The notes under the pieces were generated by a model. The model had not been told where the DNA came from. It was given only the letters and a program-made list of their open reading frames with translations, and did not search any database. A program made the position numbers and the translations under genes. From positions 7,410,501-7,474,500 of the forward strand of contig NZ_CP163444.1 of the NCBI RefSeq assembly GCF_041053105.1: a DNA stretch of 64,000 nt, written 5' to 3'. Below are positions 33,504-44,809 of the stretch, in pieces (the stretch's first letter is position 1; every line of letters begins with the position of its first letter). This DNA is from Streptomyces sp. R44. Its GTDB lineage: Bacteria; Actinomycetota; Actinomycetes; Streptomycetales; Streptomycetaceae.

Positions 33504-35078
33504 GTGGTTACCACTGCCGGTAGCGCGCACGGTCCGGAAACGACGGCCCGGAGCGTCACCACCACACCCAGGGCGGCTGTACGAGGGGTGGGCCGCCCCG
33601 GTCCGCGACCACGAGGGGGTCGCGGACCGGGCGGGCCATCCGCGGGCGACATCGTCCGGCGCGTGACCCGACGCCCGCACGCGTGGCGGCGCCGCGCCTG
33701 GGACACGCTCCCCGCCCGGCTGCGCCTGCTGCGTACGGCCATCCTGCTGCTCGCGACAGCCTGGATCGCGCTCGTGATCACGGCCGGGGTCGCCGCCTCC
33801 GACACCTGGGGCGCCGTCACCGGCCACCACGCGCCGCGCACTGTGAGCGCCGCCGGTCTCAACCTCGCCCTCAACGACATGGACGCCCAGGCCGTCAACT
33901 CCCTCCTGGCGAACGGCGACGCGGGCAAGGGCCGGATGACCGTCCCGTACGACAAGGCCATCGAGCTGTACGACGAGGCGCGCGAGGCCGTCAGCCGCGA
34001 TCTGCGGACCCTCGGCGTCGCGGCGGAGGGCGATGCCGGGGCCGAGCAGACCGTCGAACGCGTCACCGCCGACTTCGCCCGGTACCAGGAGTTCATCGGA
34101 CGCGCCCTGGAGAACGACACCCGCACCGGCGGCAAAGCGGAGGCCGTCGAGAACTACCGCACGGCCAACGACCTCCTCACTCAGCGGCTCCTGCCCGAGG
34201 CCCGCAGCCTCGTCGACGGCACCAACCGCCAGTTCGAGGACGCCTACGCCACCGAACGCTCCGACCTCGGCACACAGGCGGCCCTGCTCGTGGGCCTGGG
34301 CGTCATCCTGCTCGCCGTCCTCGTCGTGCTCCAGTGGCACCTCGCCCGCCGCTTCCACCGCATCCTCAGCCCTGGCCTGCTCGCCGCCACCGCCTGCGCC
34401 CTCCTCGCCGTCCTCCTCGGCACCCAGGCGCTCACCATCACCTCCGAGGACCTGAGGATCGCCCGCCACGACGCCTTCGACTCGGTCGTCGCGCTCTCCC
34501 GTGCCCGGGCCATCGCCTACGACGCCAACGCCGACGAGAGTCGCTACCTCCTCGACCGCGACCACCGCACCGCCCACGAGGCGGACTTCCTCGCCAAGTC
34601 GCAGAGCCTGTACGGGACGACGGGCGCCGACCTTCCCTCGTACGAGTCACGGCTGGCCGAGACCTGGGAGGCGTACCAGGTGAACCACGAGGACAAACGG
34701 TTCACTGGTGAGTTCCGGCGCGAGCTGGACAACATCACCTTCCCGGGGGAACGGGCAGCAGCCGAGCGGACCGTCGAGGCGTACACGGTGTACCAGCGGG
34801 ACGACCGCACGGTCCGCTCCCTGGTCGCCGCCGGCAAGGAACGGGAGGCCGTCGCCTTCTGCATCAGCTGGGAGCCGGGGAAGTCCAACGCCCACTTCGG
34901 CGCGTGGATGAAGGCCCTCGACGAGGTCACGGCCGTGAACAGCCGTGCCTTCGACGCGGCGGCCGACGACGGCAGGGACGCGCTCACCGGACGCCTGCCC
35001 TGGGCGGTCGGAGGCCTGCTCGCGGCCGCGGCCCTGGCCGCTCTGGGCCTGCGTCCGCGTCTCGCCGAGTTCCGCTGA
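33504..35078 (+). CDS. Four-helix sensor-like membrane protein without output domain
   Basis: This 524-residue protein has hydrophobic helices near residues 80-100, 255-275, 293-312 and 500-515. Two long helical extracellular domains lie between them, resembling the 4HB/CHASE3-type ligand-binding bundles of chemoreceptors and histidine kinases. No kinase, HAMP-signalling or cyclase domain follows, so it may be a sensor or regulator that acts through a partner. I recognise no named family. GGAGGGAAGC precedes the GTG at 33504. The K+-island operator upstream places it in that response, and kdpF/kdpD follow after 160 bases. Confidence 0.7.
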   Translation: MVTTAGSAHGPETTARSVTTTPRAAVRGVGRPGPRPRGGRGPGGPSAGDIVRRVTRRPHAWRRRAWDTLPARLRLLRTAILLLATAWIALVITAGVAASDTWGAVTGHHAPRTVSAAGLNLALNDMDAQAVNSLLANGDAGKGRMTVPYDKAIELYDEAREAVSRDLRTLGVAAEGDAGAEQTVERVTADFARYQEFIGRALENDTRTGGKAEAVENYRTANDLLTQRLLPEARSLVDGTNRQFEDAYATERSDLGTQAALLVGLGVILLAVLVVLQWHLARRFHRILSPGLLAATACALLAVLLGTQALTITSEDLRIARHDAFDSVVALSRARAIAYDANADESRYLLDRDHRTAHEADFLAKSQSLYGTTGADLPSYESRLAETWEAYQVNHEDKRFTGEFRRELDNITFPGERAAAERTVEAYTVYQRDDRTVRSLVAAGKEREAVAFCISWEPGKSNAHFGAWMKALDEVTAVNSRAFDAAADDGRDALTGRLPWAVGGLLAAAALAALGLRPRLAEFR

Positions 35079-35115
35079 CCGACTCCGCCGAGCGAGCGGC
35101 TCCGCGCTAGAGATC

Positions 35116-35165
35116 CGCCAAGACGCCGTCAGCATGCGACGGCACCCCGCAAGGGACCCGTCAAA
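35116..35165 (+). promoter_or_regulatory. K+-island-type operator for kdpF1-kdpD1
   Basis: CGCCAAG (35116), CGTCAGC (35127), CGCAAGG (35148) and CGTCAAA (35159) follow the 11/32-bp geometry. TTTCCTCA at 35193 lies 34 bases from the last half site, exactly as in the main kdp promoter. Confidence 0.7.
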
Positions 35166-35241
35166 GTGCTCGTACGCGCGCCGCGCACCGGGTTTCCTCA
35201 CAAGAGACACCCGTAGGGACTCACCAGGGAGTGACGCGCTC

Positions 35242-35331
35242 ATGAGCGTGGAGAACGTGGTCGGCCTGATCGTCGCCCTCAGCATCGTGGGCTATCTCGT
35301 GGCCGCACTGATCCGCCCGGAGAAGTTCTGA
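35242..35331 (+). CDS. kdpF: KdpF-like single-helix subunit (first copy)
   Basis: This 29-residue protein, MSVENVVGLIVALSIVGYLV then AALIRPEKF, is a KdpF, the small stabilising subunit of the Kdp K+ pump. It matches the second KdpF at 40107 at most positions, including the ENxVGLIVA start and the RPEKF/KPERF end. GGGAG precedes the ATG. Unusually, the next gene is not kdpA but a KdpD-type sensor kinase whose probable CTG start overlaps this stop codon (CTGA). Confidence 0.9.
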   Translation: MSVENVVGLIVALSIVGYLVAALIRPEKF

Positions 35332-37844
35332 ACCTGCCCGCACCGTCGAGGCCCGTCGACCCGGAGGTTCGTCCGGGGAGGCTCAAGGTCTTCGTCGGTG
35401 CCGCCACCGGGGTCGGCAAGACCTACCGCATGCTGGACGAGGGCCGGCGCAGAACCGCGCGCGGCGCCGACGTGGTCGTCGGCATCGCCGACTGCCGGCG
35501 CCGCCCGCACACCGAGGCGATGCTCGCCGGTCTGGAGCACCTGGAGCCGGCCCGAACCCCCGGCGCCGTCCGCGCCGGCCGCGTCCGCCCCGAGCTCGAC
35601 CTCGACCGAGCCCTGCGACGCGGCCCCGCCCTGATCCTCGTCGACGACCTCGCCCACACCAACCCGCCGGGCCACCGCAACGCCCACCGCTGGCAGGACG
35701 TCGAGGAGCTGCTCGCCGCCGGCATCGACGTCGCGACCACGGTCAACGTCCAGCACCTGGAGTCGCTCAGCGACGTCGTCGAGAAGATCACCGGGGTGCC
35801 GCAGGACGAGACCGTGCCCGACGCGGTCGTCCGCCGCGCCGATCAGATCGAGCTCGTGGACATGGACCCGCAGGAGCTGCGGCGCCGGATGGCCCACGGC
35901 AACATCCACCCGCCCGAGGACGTCGACGCCGCCCTCGCCAGCTACTTCCGTACGGGCAACCTCATCGCGCTGCGGGAACTGGCCCTCCTGTGGGTGGCCG
36001 ACCGGGTCGACGAGGCGCTGCACACGTACCGCTCCGAACGTGGCATCGGCCGCGTGTGGGAGATACGCGAGCGGATCGTCGTGGCCCTCACCGGCGGGCC
36101 CGAGGGCGACACCCTGATCCGGCGAGCGAGCCGCATCGCCGCCCGGACCGCCCAGGGCCGGCTCCTCGCCGTGCACGTCGTCCGCAGCGACGGCCTGGCG
36201 GCCGGTACCTCGTCCGCGGCCCTCGGCCGTCAGAGGCGGCTCGTCGAGAGCCTCGGCGGGACCTATCACACGGTCGTCGGGGACGACGTGCCCACGGCCC
36301 TGGTCGAGTTCGCCCGCGCCGAGAACGCCACCCAACTGGTCCTCGGCACCAGCCGTCGGGGTCGCCTCGAACGCTTCCTGACCGGCCGGGGCATCGGGGA
36401 GACGACCGTCGCACTCTCTGGTGACATCGACGTCCACGCGGTCACCCACGAACGGGCGGGACACGGCCGACTGCTCCCCTCACGCCGCCCCACACTGCCG
36501 GTCTCGCGCCGGATCGCCGGGCCGCTCGCAGGGCTCGTCCTGCCGGTCCTGCTCACCCTGGTCCTCGACCACACCAGGGGAGTGTTCAACCTGACCAGCG
36601 AGGCACTGCTCTTCCTCGCCACCGTGGTCGGCGTGGCCTGCATCGGCGGGGTCGTCTCGGCGCTCGTCGCCGCCGTCACCGCGTCGCTCCTGCTCAACTA
36701 CTCGTTCATACCGCCCGTGGGTGCCTTCACCTTCGCCGACGCGGACAACATGCTCGCCCTCGCGGTGTTCGTCCTGGTCGCCGCCGTCATCGCCGGAGCC
36801 GTCGACCGTTCCCTACGCCTGTCCAGACGTGCGGCCCGGGCCACCGCCGAGGCCGAGACCCTCTCCTCACTCGCCGGGTCGGTGGTACGGGGCGACCACA
36901 CGGTGCCTGACCTCCTCGCCCGTACGAGGGAGATCTTCGGCGCCGAATCTGCCGAACTAGTGCCCGCCGAACAGGCCACCGCCGCGCACGCGGGAGACCC
37001 AGCGGTCAGCCAAGTCGCGGTAGGCGACGGCCACTTCCTCGTCCTGCGCGGCCGGACCCTGCCCTCATCGGATCGCCGTGTCCTGGCCGCCTTCGCCGCC
37101 CACGTCACCGCGGCAGCCGAACACGCCCGGCTCGCCGAGGCTGCGGCGGAGGTGGAGCCCGTACGGGCCGCCAACCGGATGCGTACAGCCCTGCTCGCCG
37201 CCGTCAGCCACGATCTGCGCACCCCCCTCGCCGCCGGCTGGGCGGCTGTCGCCTCCCTGCGCAGCACCGACGTCGAGTTCACCCCGGACGAGCGAGACGA
37301 ACTGCTCGCCGCCGCCGACGAGTCCATGGCTCGACTGGCCCGGCTCATCGACAACCTCCTCGACATGAGCCGCCTCCAGGCGGGCGCCCTGAAGCTCTCG
37401 CTCCGCCCCACAGCGCTGGAAGAGGTCTTGCCCGCTGCCCTCGACACCCTGCCTTCCGGCGCGACCCGACCCCTTCTGCATGGTTTCGAGCACGCTCCGC
37501 CGGTCTTCGCCGATCCACCCCTGCTCGAACGGGTGATCGCCAACCTGGTCGGAAACGCCAGCCGTTACGCCCCACCCGCCCACCCCGTCCTCCTCACCGT
37601 GAGCGCACTCGCCGGCCGGGTGGAACTCAGGGTCGTCGACCGCGGCCCCGGACTCCCGCCCAGCGACCGGGAGCGGGTCTTCGAGCCGTTCCAACGACTG
37701 GGCGACACCGACAACACCACAGGTGTCGGCCTCGGCCTGGCCTTGGCCCGCGGCCTCACCGAGGCGATGTCCGGCACGCTGACCCCGGAGGACACCCCGG
37801 GCGGCGGCCTGACCATGGTCGTCTCGCTGCCGTGCGCGGTGTGA
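35328..37844 (+). CDS. kdpD: KdpD-type sensor histidine kinase (second copy), probable CTG start
   Basis: This is a turgor/K+ sensor kinase. From the proposed start it has about 838 residues: KdpD N-terminal domain with Walker A GAATGVGKTYRM and Walker B LILVDDLAHTNPPG, a USP-like domain, DUF4118 helices (FIPPVGAFTFAD), a GAF-like region, HisKA with His628 in AVSHDLRTPLA, and HATPase motifs NLVGNASRY and GVGLGLALARG. An ATG at 35430 lies inside Walker A and would destroy it. No ATG, GTG or TTG exists upstream in frame before a stop. The CTG at 35328 has GGAG five bases upstream and overlaps the kdpF stop, so I infer a non-canonical CTG start. No response regulator follows. Confidence 0.87.
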   Translation: MNLPAPSRPVDPEVRPGRLKVFVGAATGVGKTYRMLDEGRRRTARGADVVVGIADCRRRPHTEAMLAGLEHLEPARTPGAVRAGRVRPELDLDRALRRGPALILVDDLAHTNPPGHRNAHRWQDVEELLAAGIDVATTVNVQHLESLSDVVEKITGVPQDETVPDAVVRRADQIELVDMDPQELRRRMAHGNIHPPEDVDAALASYFRTGNLIALRELALLWVADRVDEALHTYRSERGIGRVWEIRERIVVALTGGPEGDTLIRRASRIAARTAQGRLLAVHVVRSDGLAAGTSSAALGRQRRLVESLGGTYHTVVGDDVPTALVEFARAENATQLVLGTSRRGRLERFLTGRGIGETTVALSGDIDVHAVTHERAGHGRLLPSRRPTLPVSRRIAGPLAGLVLPVLLTLVLDHTRGVFNLTSEALLFLATVVGVACIGGVVSALVAAVTASLLLNYSFIPPVGAFTFADADNMLALAVFVLVAAVIAGAVDRSLRLSRRAARATAEAETLSSLAGSVVRGDHTVPDLLARTREIFGAESAELVPAEQATAAHAGDPAVSQVAVGDGHFLVLRGRTLPSSDRRVLAAFAAHVTAAAEHARLAEAAAEVEPVRAANRMRTALLAAVSHDLRTPLAAGWAAVASLRSTDVEFTPDERDELLAAADESMARLARLIDNLLDMSRLQAGALKLSLRPTALEEVLPAALDTLPSGATRPLLHGFEHAPPVFADPPLLERVIANLVGNASRYAPPAHPVLLTVSALAGRVELRVVDRGPGLPPSDRERVFEPFQRLGDTDNTTGVGLGLALARGLTEAMSGTLTPEDTPGGGLTMVVSLPCAV

Positions 37845-37874
37845 GAAGGCGGTGAAGGAGGCTTCCCTGCGATC

Positions 37875-37892
37875 CTGACGCGACCTTGACGC
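37875..37892 (-). promoter_or_regulatory. Single CGTCA-type 11-bp direct repeat, reverse orientation
   Basis: CTGACGC (37875) and TTGACGC (37886) are the complements of CGTCA half sites, 11 bp apart, between kdpD1 and the RCK gene. No second pair exists at 32 bp, so this is a weaker case. TTGACG could alternatively be a -35. Confidence 0.4.
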
Positions 37893-37938
37893 CGAACTCT
37901 CGTACGAAGGAGGACGCGGCGGGCTTCGTTCGGCAGGG

Positions 37939-39864
37939 TTGCCGGATGTGACGTCAACGCTCCATCTCCGTATGCCACTTGGGCAGCGCTCTCAGCACAT
38001 GGTGATCTGTGGGGACGACAGTCTTGCTCACCGCCTCGCCGTCGAACTCGACGCCGTCTGCGGCGAGGCGGTCACCGTAGTCCTCCCCTCACGGCGTGAC
38101 CAGCACGGCGCCGACATCGCCGCGCTGCACCGCGATCCGCGCTCCCCGATCGAACTGATCGTGGCCCCCGCCCCCGACGAGCGGACGCTCCGAGCCGCCG
38201 GCGTCGAGCGCGCCGCCGCGCTCGCCCTCACCTACGCCGACGACCAGGTGAACATGACGGCCGCCCTGCTCGCCCGTGGCCTCAACCCGTCCATACGCCT
38301 GGTCATCCGCATGTATCACCGTGAGCGGGGGCGCCATCTGGAACGGCTCCTGGACCGGGCGGCGGGTGTGCAGGGGGAGTCGGACGCCTCGACGACCGTC
38401 CTCTCCGACAGTGACACGGCCGTTCCCGAGCTGGTGGCCGCGGCCGCAGTCGGCGAGGGTCACACCCTCCAGGTCGAGGGGAAGGTGTTCCGCGGTGTGG
38501 TGCGCGCGGCGGGCACCTCACCGCACACCGCCGACCTTGCCACCCTCGCCATCCTGTCCGGGGCGCACGAGGACGACCCGGCGAGCGAGGACAGCGCCGA
38601 GACCACCGGCCTCGGGGGCACCCAGCTGCTGCCCGACACCAGGACCGCGGACCGTCGTCAGTTCACCCACGGCCGCCTCATGCTCGAAGAGGTCACCCAC
38701 CACCACGCGCCGCGTGTCCCGGACGACGGGAGCGGCGGCGGCACCTGGCTGCGTGCACGGTTCACGCACCTCCCGTGGAAGGTGTTCCTCGCAAGGGAGG
38801 TCCTCGCCGTCTTCGGCGTGCTCGCCGCGATCGTCGTCGTCCTCTCCGTCGCCACCTGGCTGGCGGAGGACGGCCCGCTGTGGCGAGCCGTCTATCTGCC
38901 GCTCCTGGACATCTTCACCATGGGTGATCCCGCCACCGGTGACGACGAGTCCCCCGCACGGCGGATTCTCCAGCTCATCGCCGGCTTCGTCGGGCTCGCC
39001 ATCCTGCCGCTGGTGGTCGCCGCGACCATGAACGCCACCGAAGCCTTCCGCACCGGCTCGGCGAACCAGCCGCCCGCCCCGGAGATGGGCGACCACATCG
39101 TCCTCGTCGGCCTGGGGAAGATCGGCACCCGCGTCCTGGCCCGCCTGCGCACCACAGACCACAAGGTCGTCGTCATCGAGCGCGACCCGGCGGCGCGCGG
39201 CGTCGACTATGCCCGTGAGCTGGGCGTTCCCGTGCTCCTTGAGGACGCAACCGCGCCCGGGGTCCTCGAACAGGCCAGGATCCGGCACAGCAAGTCCCTC
39301 CTGGTCGTCACGCACGGTGACGGGGAGAACCTGGACATCGCGATGGCGGCGCGGGAGATCAACCCGGCGATCCGGGTGGTCATGCGCCTGTACGACGACG
39401 ATTTCGCGGCCACCGCGTCAGCGACCATGCGTGCCTCGTACCCCGGCGCGCTCACCCGTAGCCGCAGCGTCTCCGCCCTTGCTGCGCCAGCCTTCGCCGC
39501 CGCGATGATGGGGCGACACGTCCTGGGCGTGATGCCGGTCGAGCGAGGCTCGCTGCTCTTCACGGTCGTCGACGTGGCCGGTCACCCGGAGCTGGAGGGG
39601 CGCTCGGTCCACGATGCCTTTCGGGTGAACGAGTGGCGGGTCCTCGCCGTGGGGACGGGGCCCGTGCATCCGGTGGCGGCCGGGGACACCCTGGCGGGGT
39701 TTCGTTACGAGCGACCTACCGGCTTCGACTGGCGTCCGGTGCACGGCCGGGTGCTGCGTGCGGGTGACCGCGTCGTCCTGGCGACCAGCCGGCAGGGCTT
39801 GGACGTCCTCATGTCCGGGGTCCAGCCGCACCCGGAGCGCCGACGCGAAGGGGCGGGGGAGTGA
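37939..39864 (+). CDS. RCK/TrkA-N domain potassium channel-like protein with central membrane region
   Basis: This roughly 640-residue protein has an N-terminal RCK (TrkA-N) domain starting [19 protein letters not shown], a membrane region near residues 285-370 with a re-entrant loop [13 protein letters not shown], and a second RCK domain with the intact dinucleotide motif [17 protein letters not shown]. The order resembles Streptomyces ion-channel RCK proteins of the CASTOR/POLLUX type and suggests gated K+ flux. The first RCK lacks the GxGxxG motif (CGDDSL), so only the second is likely to bind NAD. The TTG at 37939 is one possible start; GTG at 37948 and ATG at 37972 are others. Confidence 0.78.
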   Translation: MPDVTSTLHLRMPLGQRSQHMVICGDDSLAHRLAVELDAVCGEAVTVVLPSRRDQHGADIAALHRDPRSPIELIVAPAPDERTLRAAGVERAAALALTYADDQVNMTAALLARGLNPSIRLVIRMYHRERGRHLERLLDRAAGVQGESDASTTVLSDSDTAVPELVAAAAVGEGHTLQVEGKVFRGVVRAAGTSPHTADLATLAILSGAHEDDPASEDSAETTGLGGTQLLPDTRTADRRQFTHGRLMLEEVTHHHAPRVPDDGSGGGTWLRARFTHLPWKVFLAREVLAVFGVLAAIVVVLSVATWLAEDGPLWRAVYLPLLDIFTMGDPATGDDESPARRILQLIAGFVGLAILPLVVAATMNATEAFRTGSANQPPAPEMGDHIVLVGLGKIGTRVLARLRTTDHKVVVIERDPAARGVDYARELGVPVLLEDATAPGVLEQARIRHSKSLLVVTHGDGENLDIAMAAREINPAIRVVMRLYDDDFAATASATMRASYPGALTRSRSVSALAAPAFAAAMMGRHVLGVMPVERGSLLFTVVDVAGHPELEGRSVHDAFRVNEWRVLAVGTGPVHPVAAGDTLAGFRYERPTGFDWRPVHGRVLRAGDRVVLATSRQGLDVLMSGVQPHPERRREGAGE

Positions 39865-39892
39865 CCTGGTTCCACGTCGGGAGCCAGGGAGC

Positions 39893-39942
39893 CGTAGGGG
39901 ACGCGTCAAGACCGTGCTGCGGGGCGTAAGAGGGACGTTAAC
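39893..39942 (+). promoter_or_regulatory. K+-island-type operator for the kdpFABC operon
   Basis: CGTAGGG (39893), CGTCAAG (39904), CGTAAGA (39925) and CGTTAAC (39936) keep the exact 11/32-bp geometry upstream of the kdp operon. TTTCCTCA starts at 39970, 34 bases after the last half site, as in the kdpF1 promoter. This is the expected location for KdpE control. Confidence 0.75.
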
Positions 39943-40026
39943 GAGGGCCGATCCGTGGCCGAAACGCGATTTCCTCATCTGGTCCGAGAATCCGTTCTTC
40001 CTTCTTCCTGCATCCGGGAGCTCACG

Positions 40027-40110
40027 ATGGCCGACGTGGCCTTCGTCGTCACCACGATCGCGGTCTTCGCGCTGGTGGCCTTCATCGCCAAGGGGGTGGC
40101 CAAGCTGTGA
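40027..40110 (+). CDS. 27-residue single-helix membrane microprotein leading the kdp operon
   Basis: The sequence encodes [20 protein letters not shown] followed by AKGVAKL and a stop. It is one hydrophobic helix with a basic end, preceded by GGGAG. Its stop overlaps the GTG start of kdpF by four bases (GTGA), so translation is coupled. It resembles no named subunit that I know. Its size and position suggest an accessory of the KdpFABC complex, perhaps a second KdpF-like stabiliser, which is inference. Confidence 0.75.
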   Translation: MADVAFVVTTIAVFALVAFIAKGVAKL

Positions 40111-40196
40111 CTGCCGAGAACATCGTCGGTCTGATCGTGGCCGCCGCCCTGCTGGTCTATCTCGTCCTCGCCCTCGTCAAGCCGGAGAGGTTCTGA
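40107..40196 (+). CDS. kdpF: KdpF, small subunit of the Kdp potassium pump
   Basis: This 29-residue single-helix protein begins [20 protein letters not shown] and ends LALVKPERF, matching KdpF, which stabilises the KdpABC complex in the membrane. The GTG start overlaps the previous stop codon. kdpA starts nine bases after its stop, using GGAGAGG inside kdpF as ribosome binding site. Confidence 0.92.
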   Translation: MTAENIVGLIVAAALLVYLVLALVKPERF

Positions 40197-40204
40197 GTAC
40201 GGAT

Positions 40205-41865
40205 ATGAGTCCTGTTCTTGCTGGAGTCCTCCAGCTTCTGGCGCTGATCGTCGCTCTGGGCCTGTCGTACCGACCCCTTGGCGACTACATGGCGAAGGTC
40301 TACTCCTCGGAGAAGCACTACAGGCCCGAGAAGTGGATCTACAAGGCGATCGGCGCCAACCCGAACGTCGAGATGCGCTGGCCCGCCTACCTGCGCGGGG
40401 TGCTCGCCTTCTCCGCCGTGAGCGTCCTCTTCCTCTACCTGCTGCAGCGGGTGCAGGGCTCCCTGCCCGGCTCGCTCGGCTTCGTGTCGATCGACCCGGA
40501 CCAGGCGTTCAACACGGCCGCGTCCTTCGTGGCGAACACCAACTGGCAGTCGTACTACGGCGAGCAGGCCATGGGCCACGTCGTACAGACCGGCGGCCTT
40601 GCGGTGCAGAACTTCGTCTCGGCGGCCGTGGGCATCGCGGTCGCGGTCGCCCTGGTACGCGGCTTCGCCCGCTCCCGTACGGGTGAGCTGGGCAACTTCT
40701 GGGCCGACCTGGTCCGGGGTACCGTCCGCATCCTCTTGCCGATCTCCGTGATCGGCTCCCTGGTGCTGGTCGCGTGCGGTGCGATCCAGAACTTCTCCGG
40801 GATCCACGAGGTCGGCCAGTTCACGGGCGGTACGCAGCAGTGGAACGGTGGGGCGGTGGCCTCGCAGGAGGTCATCAAGGAGCTGGGCACGAACGGCGGC
40901 GGTTACTTCAACGCCAACTCGGCCCACCCCTTCGAGAACCCCAACGGCCTCTCCAACCTCTTCGAGATCTACCTGATCCTCGTCATCCCGTTCGCGCTCA
41001 CCCGCACCTTCGGCCGCATGGTCGGTTCGATCAAGCAGGGGTACGCGATCCTCGCCACGATGGCCACCATCTGGCTGGGCTTCACCGCCCTGATGATGTG
41101 GACCGAGTTCTCCCACCACGGCCCGGCCTTCGACATCGCCGGCGGGGCGATGGAGGGCAAGGAGACCCGGTTCGGGATCGGCGGCTCGTCCATCTTCGCG
41201 GTGGCGACGACGCTGACGTCGACGGGTGCGGTGAACTCCTTCCACTCCTCGTACACGGGCTTCGGCGGCGGGATCACGATGCTGGGCATGCAGCTCGGCG
41301 AGATCGCGCCCGGCGGTGTCGGCTCAGGCCTCTACGGCATGCTGATCATGGCGATCATCGCGGTGTTCATCGCCGGTCTGATGGTCGGCCGTACCCCGGA
41401 GTACCTGGGCAAGAAGATCGGCACGCGGGAGATCAAGTTCGCCGCGCTCTACATCCTCATCACCCCTGCCCTGGTCCTGTGCTTCACGGCGGCCTCGTTC
41501 GTCCTGGACACCCCCTCGCACTCGATGACCAACTCCGGCGCGCACGGCTTCTCCGAGATCCTGTACGCCTTCACCTCCGGCGCGAACAACAACGGCTCGG
41601 CGTTCGCCGGCCTGAACGCGGACACGCAGTGGTTCAACACCACGATCGGTATCGCGATGCTCCTGGGCCGGTTCCTGCCGATGGTGTTCGTGCTCGCGCT
41701 CGCGGGTTCGCTGGCCGAGCAGACACCGGTGCCGGAGACGGCGGGCACCCTGCGGACCGAGAAGCCGCTGTTCACCGGCCTCCTGGTCGGCACCATCATG
41801 ATCATCACCGGTCTCACCTACTTCCCGGCCCTCGCCCTGGGACCGCTCGCCGAAGGGCTCGCGGC

Positions 41866-41869
<4 letters not shown>
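40205..41869 (+). CDS. kdpA: KdpA, potassium-binding channel subunit of the Kdp ATPase
   Basis: KdpA binds and conducts K+ in the KdpFABC pump. The 554-residue protein has about ten membrane segments and the selectivity-filter-like loops [39 protein letters not shown] and GANNNGSAF, all intact. Length matches the family (about 555). The ATG at 40205 gives [10 protein letters not shown]. Its stop overlaps the ATG of kdpB by four bases, showing translational coupling. Confidence 0.97.
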
Positions 41870-44004
<2,135 letters not shown>

Positions 44005-44010
44005 CCCGCG

Positions 44011-44676
44011 ATGAACAACTCCGTAGGAAACACAGGACGCGTGCTCTGGGCCGGACTCCGCGCCCTCCTCGTCCTCACCGTGATCACTGGCGTCCTCTAC
44101 CCGCTCGCCGTCACCGGCATCGCCCAAGTGGCCTTCCCCGGCAAGGCGAACGGCTCCGAGGTGAAGGTGGACGGGAAGATCGTCGGCTCCGAACTGATCG
44201 GCCAGACCTACAACCTTCCGCTGAAGGACGGCGAGGAGACGCCGGCCCCGGACCTGAAGTGGTTCCAGCCGCGTCCGTCCAACGGGCTCGGCGCCAACAG
44301 CGCCAACACCCAGTACAAGCTGATCCTCTCCGGCGCCACCAACCGCTCCGGCGACAACGAGGACCTGATCAAGTGGGTCACCGACGCCAAGGCGGCCGTC
44401 GTCAGGGACAACTCGGTCAAGGGCTACGCGGTCAAGCCGTCCGACGTCCCCGCCGACGCCGTCACCTCCTCCGGCTCCGGCCTGGACCCGCACATCTCCC
44501 CGGCCTACGCCGAGCTCCAGGTCCACCGGGTCGCCGAGAACAACCACCTCTCCGTCGCCCAGGTCGAAAAGCTCGTCGCCGACCACACTGACGACCGCAT
44601 CCTCGGCTTCATCGGCGAACCCCGCGTCAACGTCCTCCAGCTCAACATCGCACTCCGGGAATTGACCCAGGGCTGA
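44011..44676 (+). CDS. kdpC: KdpC, accessory subunit of the Kdp ATPase
   Basis: KdpC is a single-span membrane protein that assists ATP binding in KdpFABC. The 221-residue product has an N-terminal helix (LWAGLRALLVLTVITGVLYPLAVTGIAQ). The conserved periplasmic/cytosolic features follow: GSELIGQTYN, FQPRPSN, NSVKGYAVKPSDVPADAVTSSGSGLDPHISPAYAELQ and a late RVNVLQLNIAL. It begins six bases after kdpB and is followed by a strong hairpin before kdpE. Confidence 0.96.
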   Translation: MNNSVGNTGRVLWAGLRALLVLTVITGVLYPLAVTGIAQVAFPGKANGSEVKVDGKIVGSELIGQTYNLPLKDGEETPAPDLKWFQPRPSNGLGANSANTQYKLILSGATNRSGDNEDLIKWVTDAKAAVVRDNSVKGYAVKPSDVPADAVTSSGSGLDPHISPAYAELQVHRVAENNHLSVAQVEKLVADHTDDRILGFIGEPRVNVLQLNIALRELTQG

Positions 44677-44695
44677 TGGCCTTATCGAAGCGGCA

Positions 44696-44740
44696 CGGGA
44701 GTCGGCGGATCCGGGAATGCCCCGGGTCCGCCGGCTCCCG
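44696..44740 (+). terminator. Hairpin between kdpC and kdpE (terminator or attenuator)
   Basis: Twenty-base arms at 44696-44715 and 44721-44740 (CGGGAG...GATCCGGG with CCCGGGTCC...CTCCCG) pair with two mismatches. Located 20 bases past kdpC, it could lower expression of kdpED relative to the pump genes. Confidence 0.75.
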
Positions 44741-44809
44741 CGGCACGACGCACAACACGAGCTACCCGAACCACAGGAACTGCACGTACAAGAGGAAGGC
44801 AGCACGCCG

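Noticed and set aside
35430..37844. KdpD1 starting at the first ATG
   Set aside because: The ATG lies inside the Walker A motif, so the product would lose its N-terminal nucleotide-binding loop.
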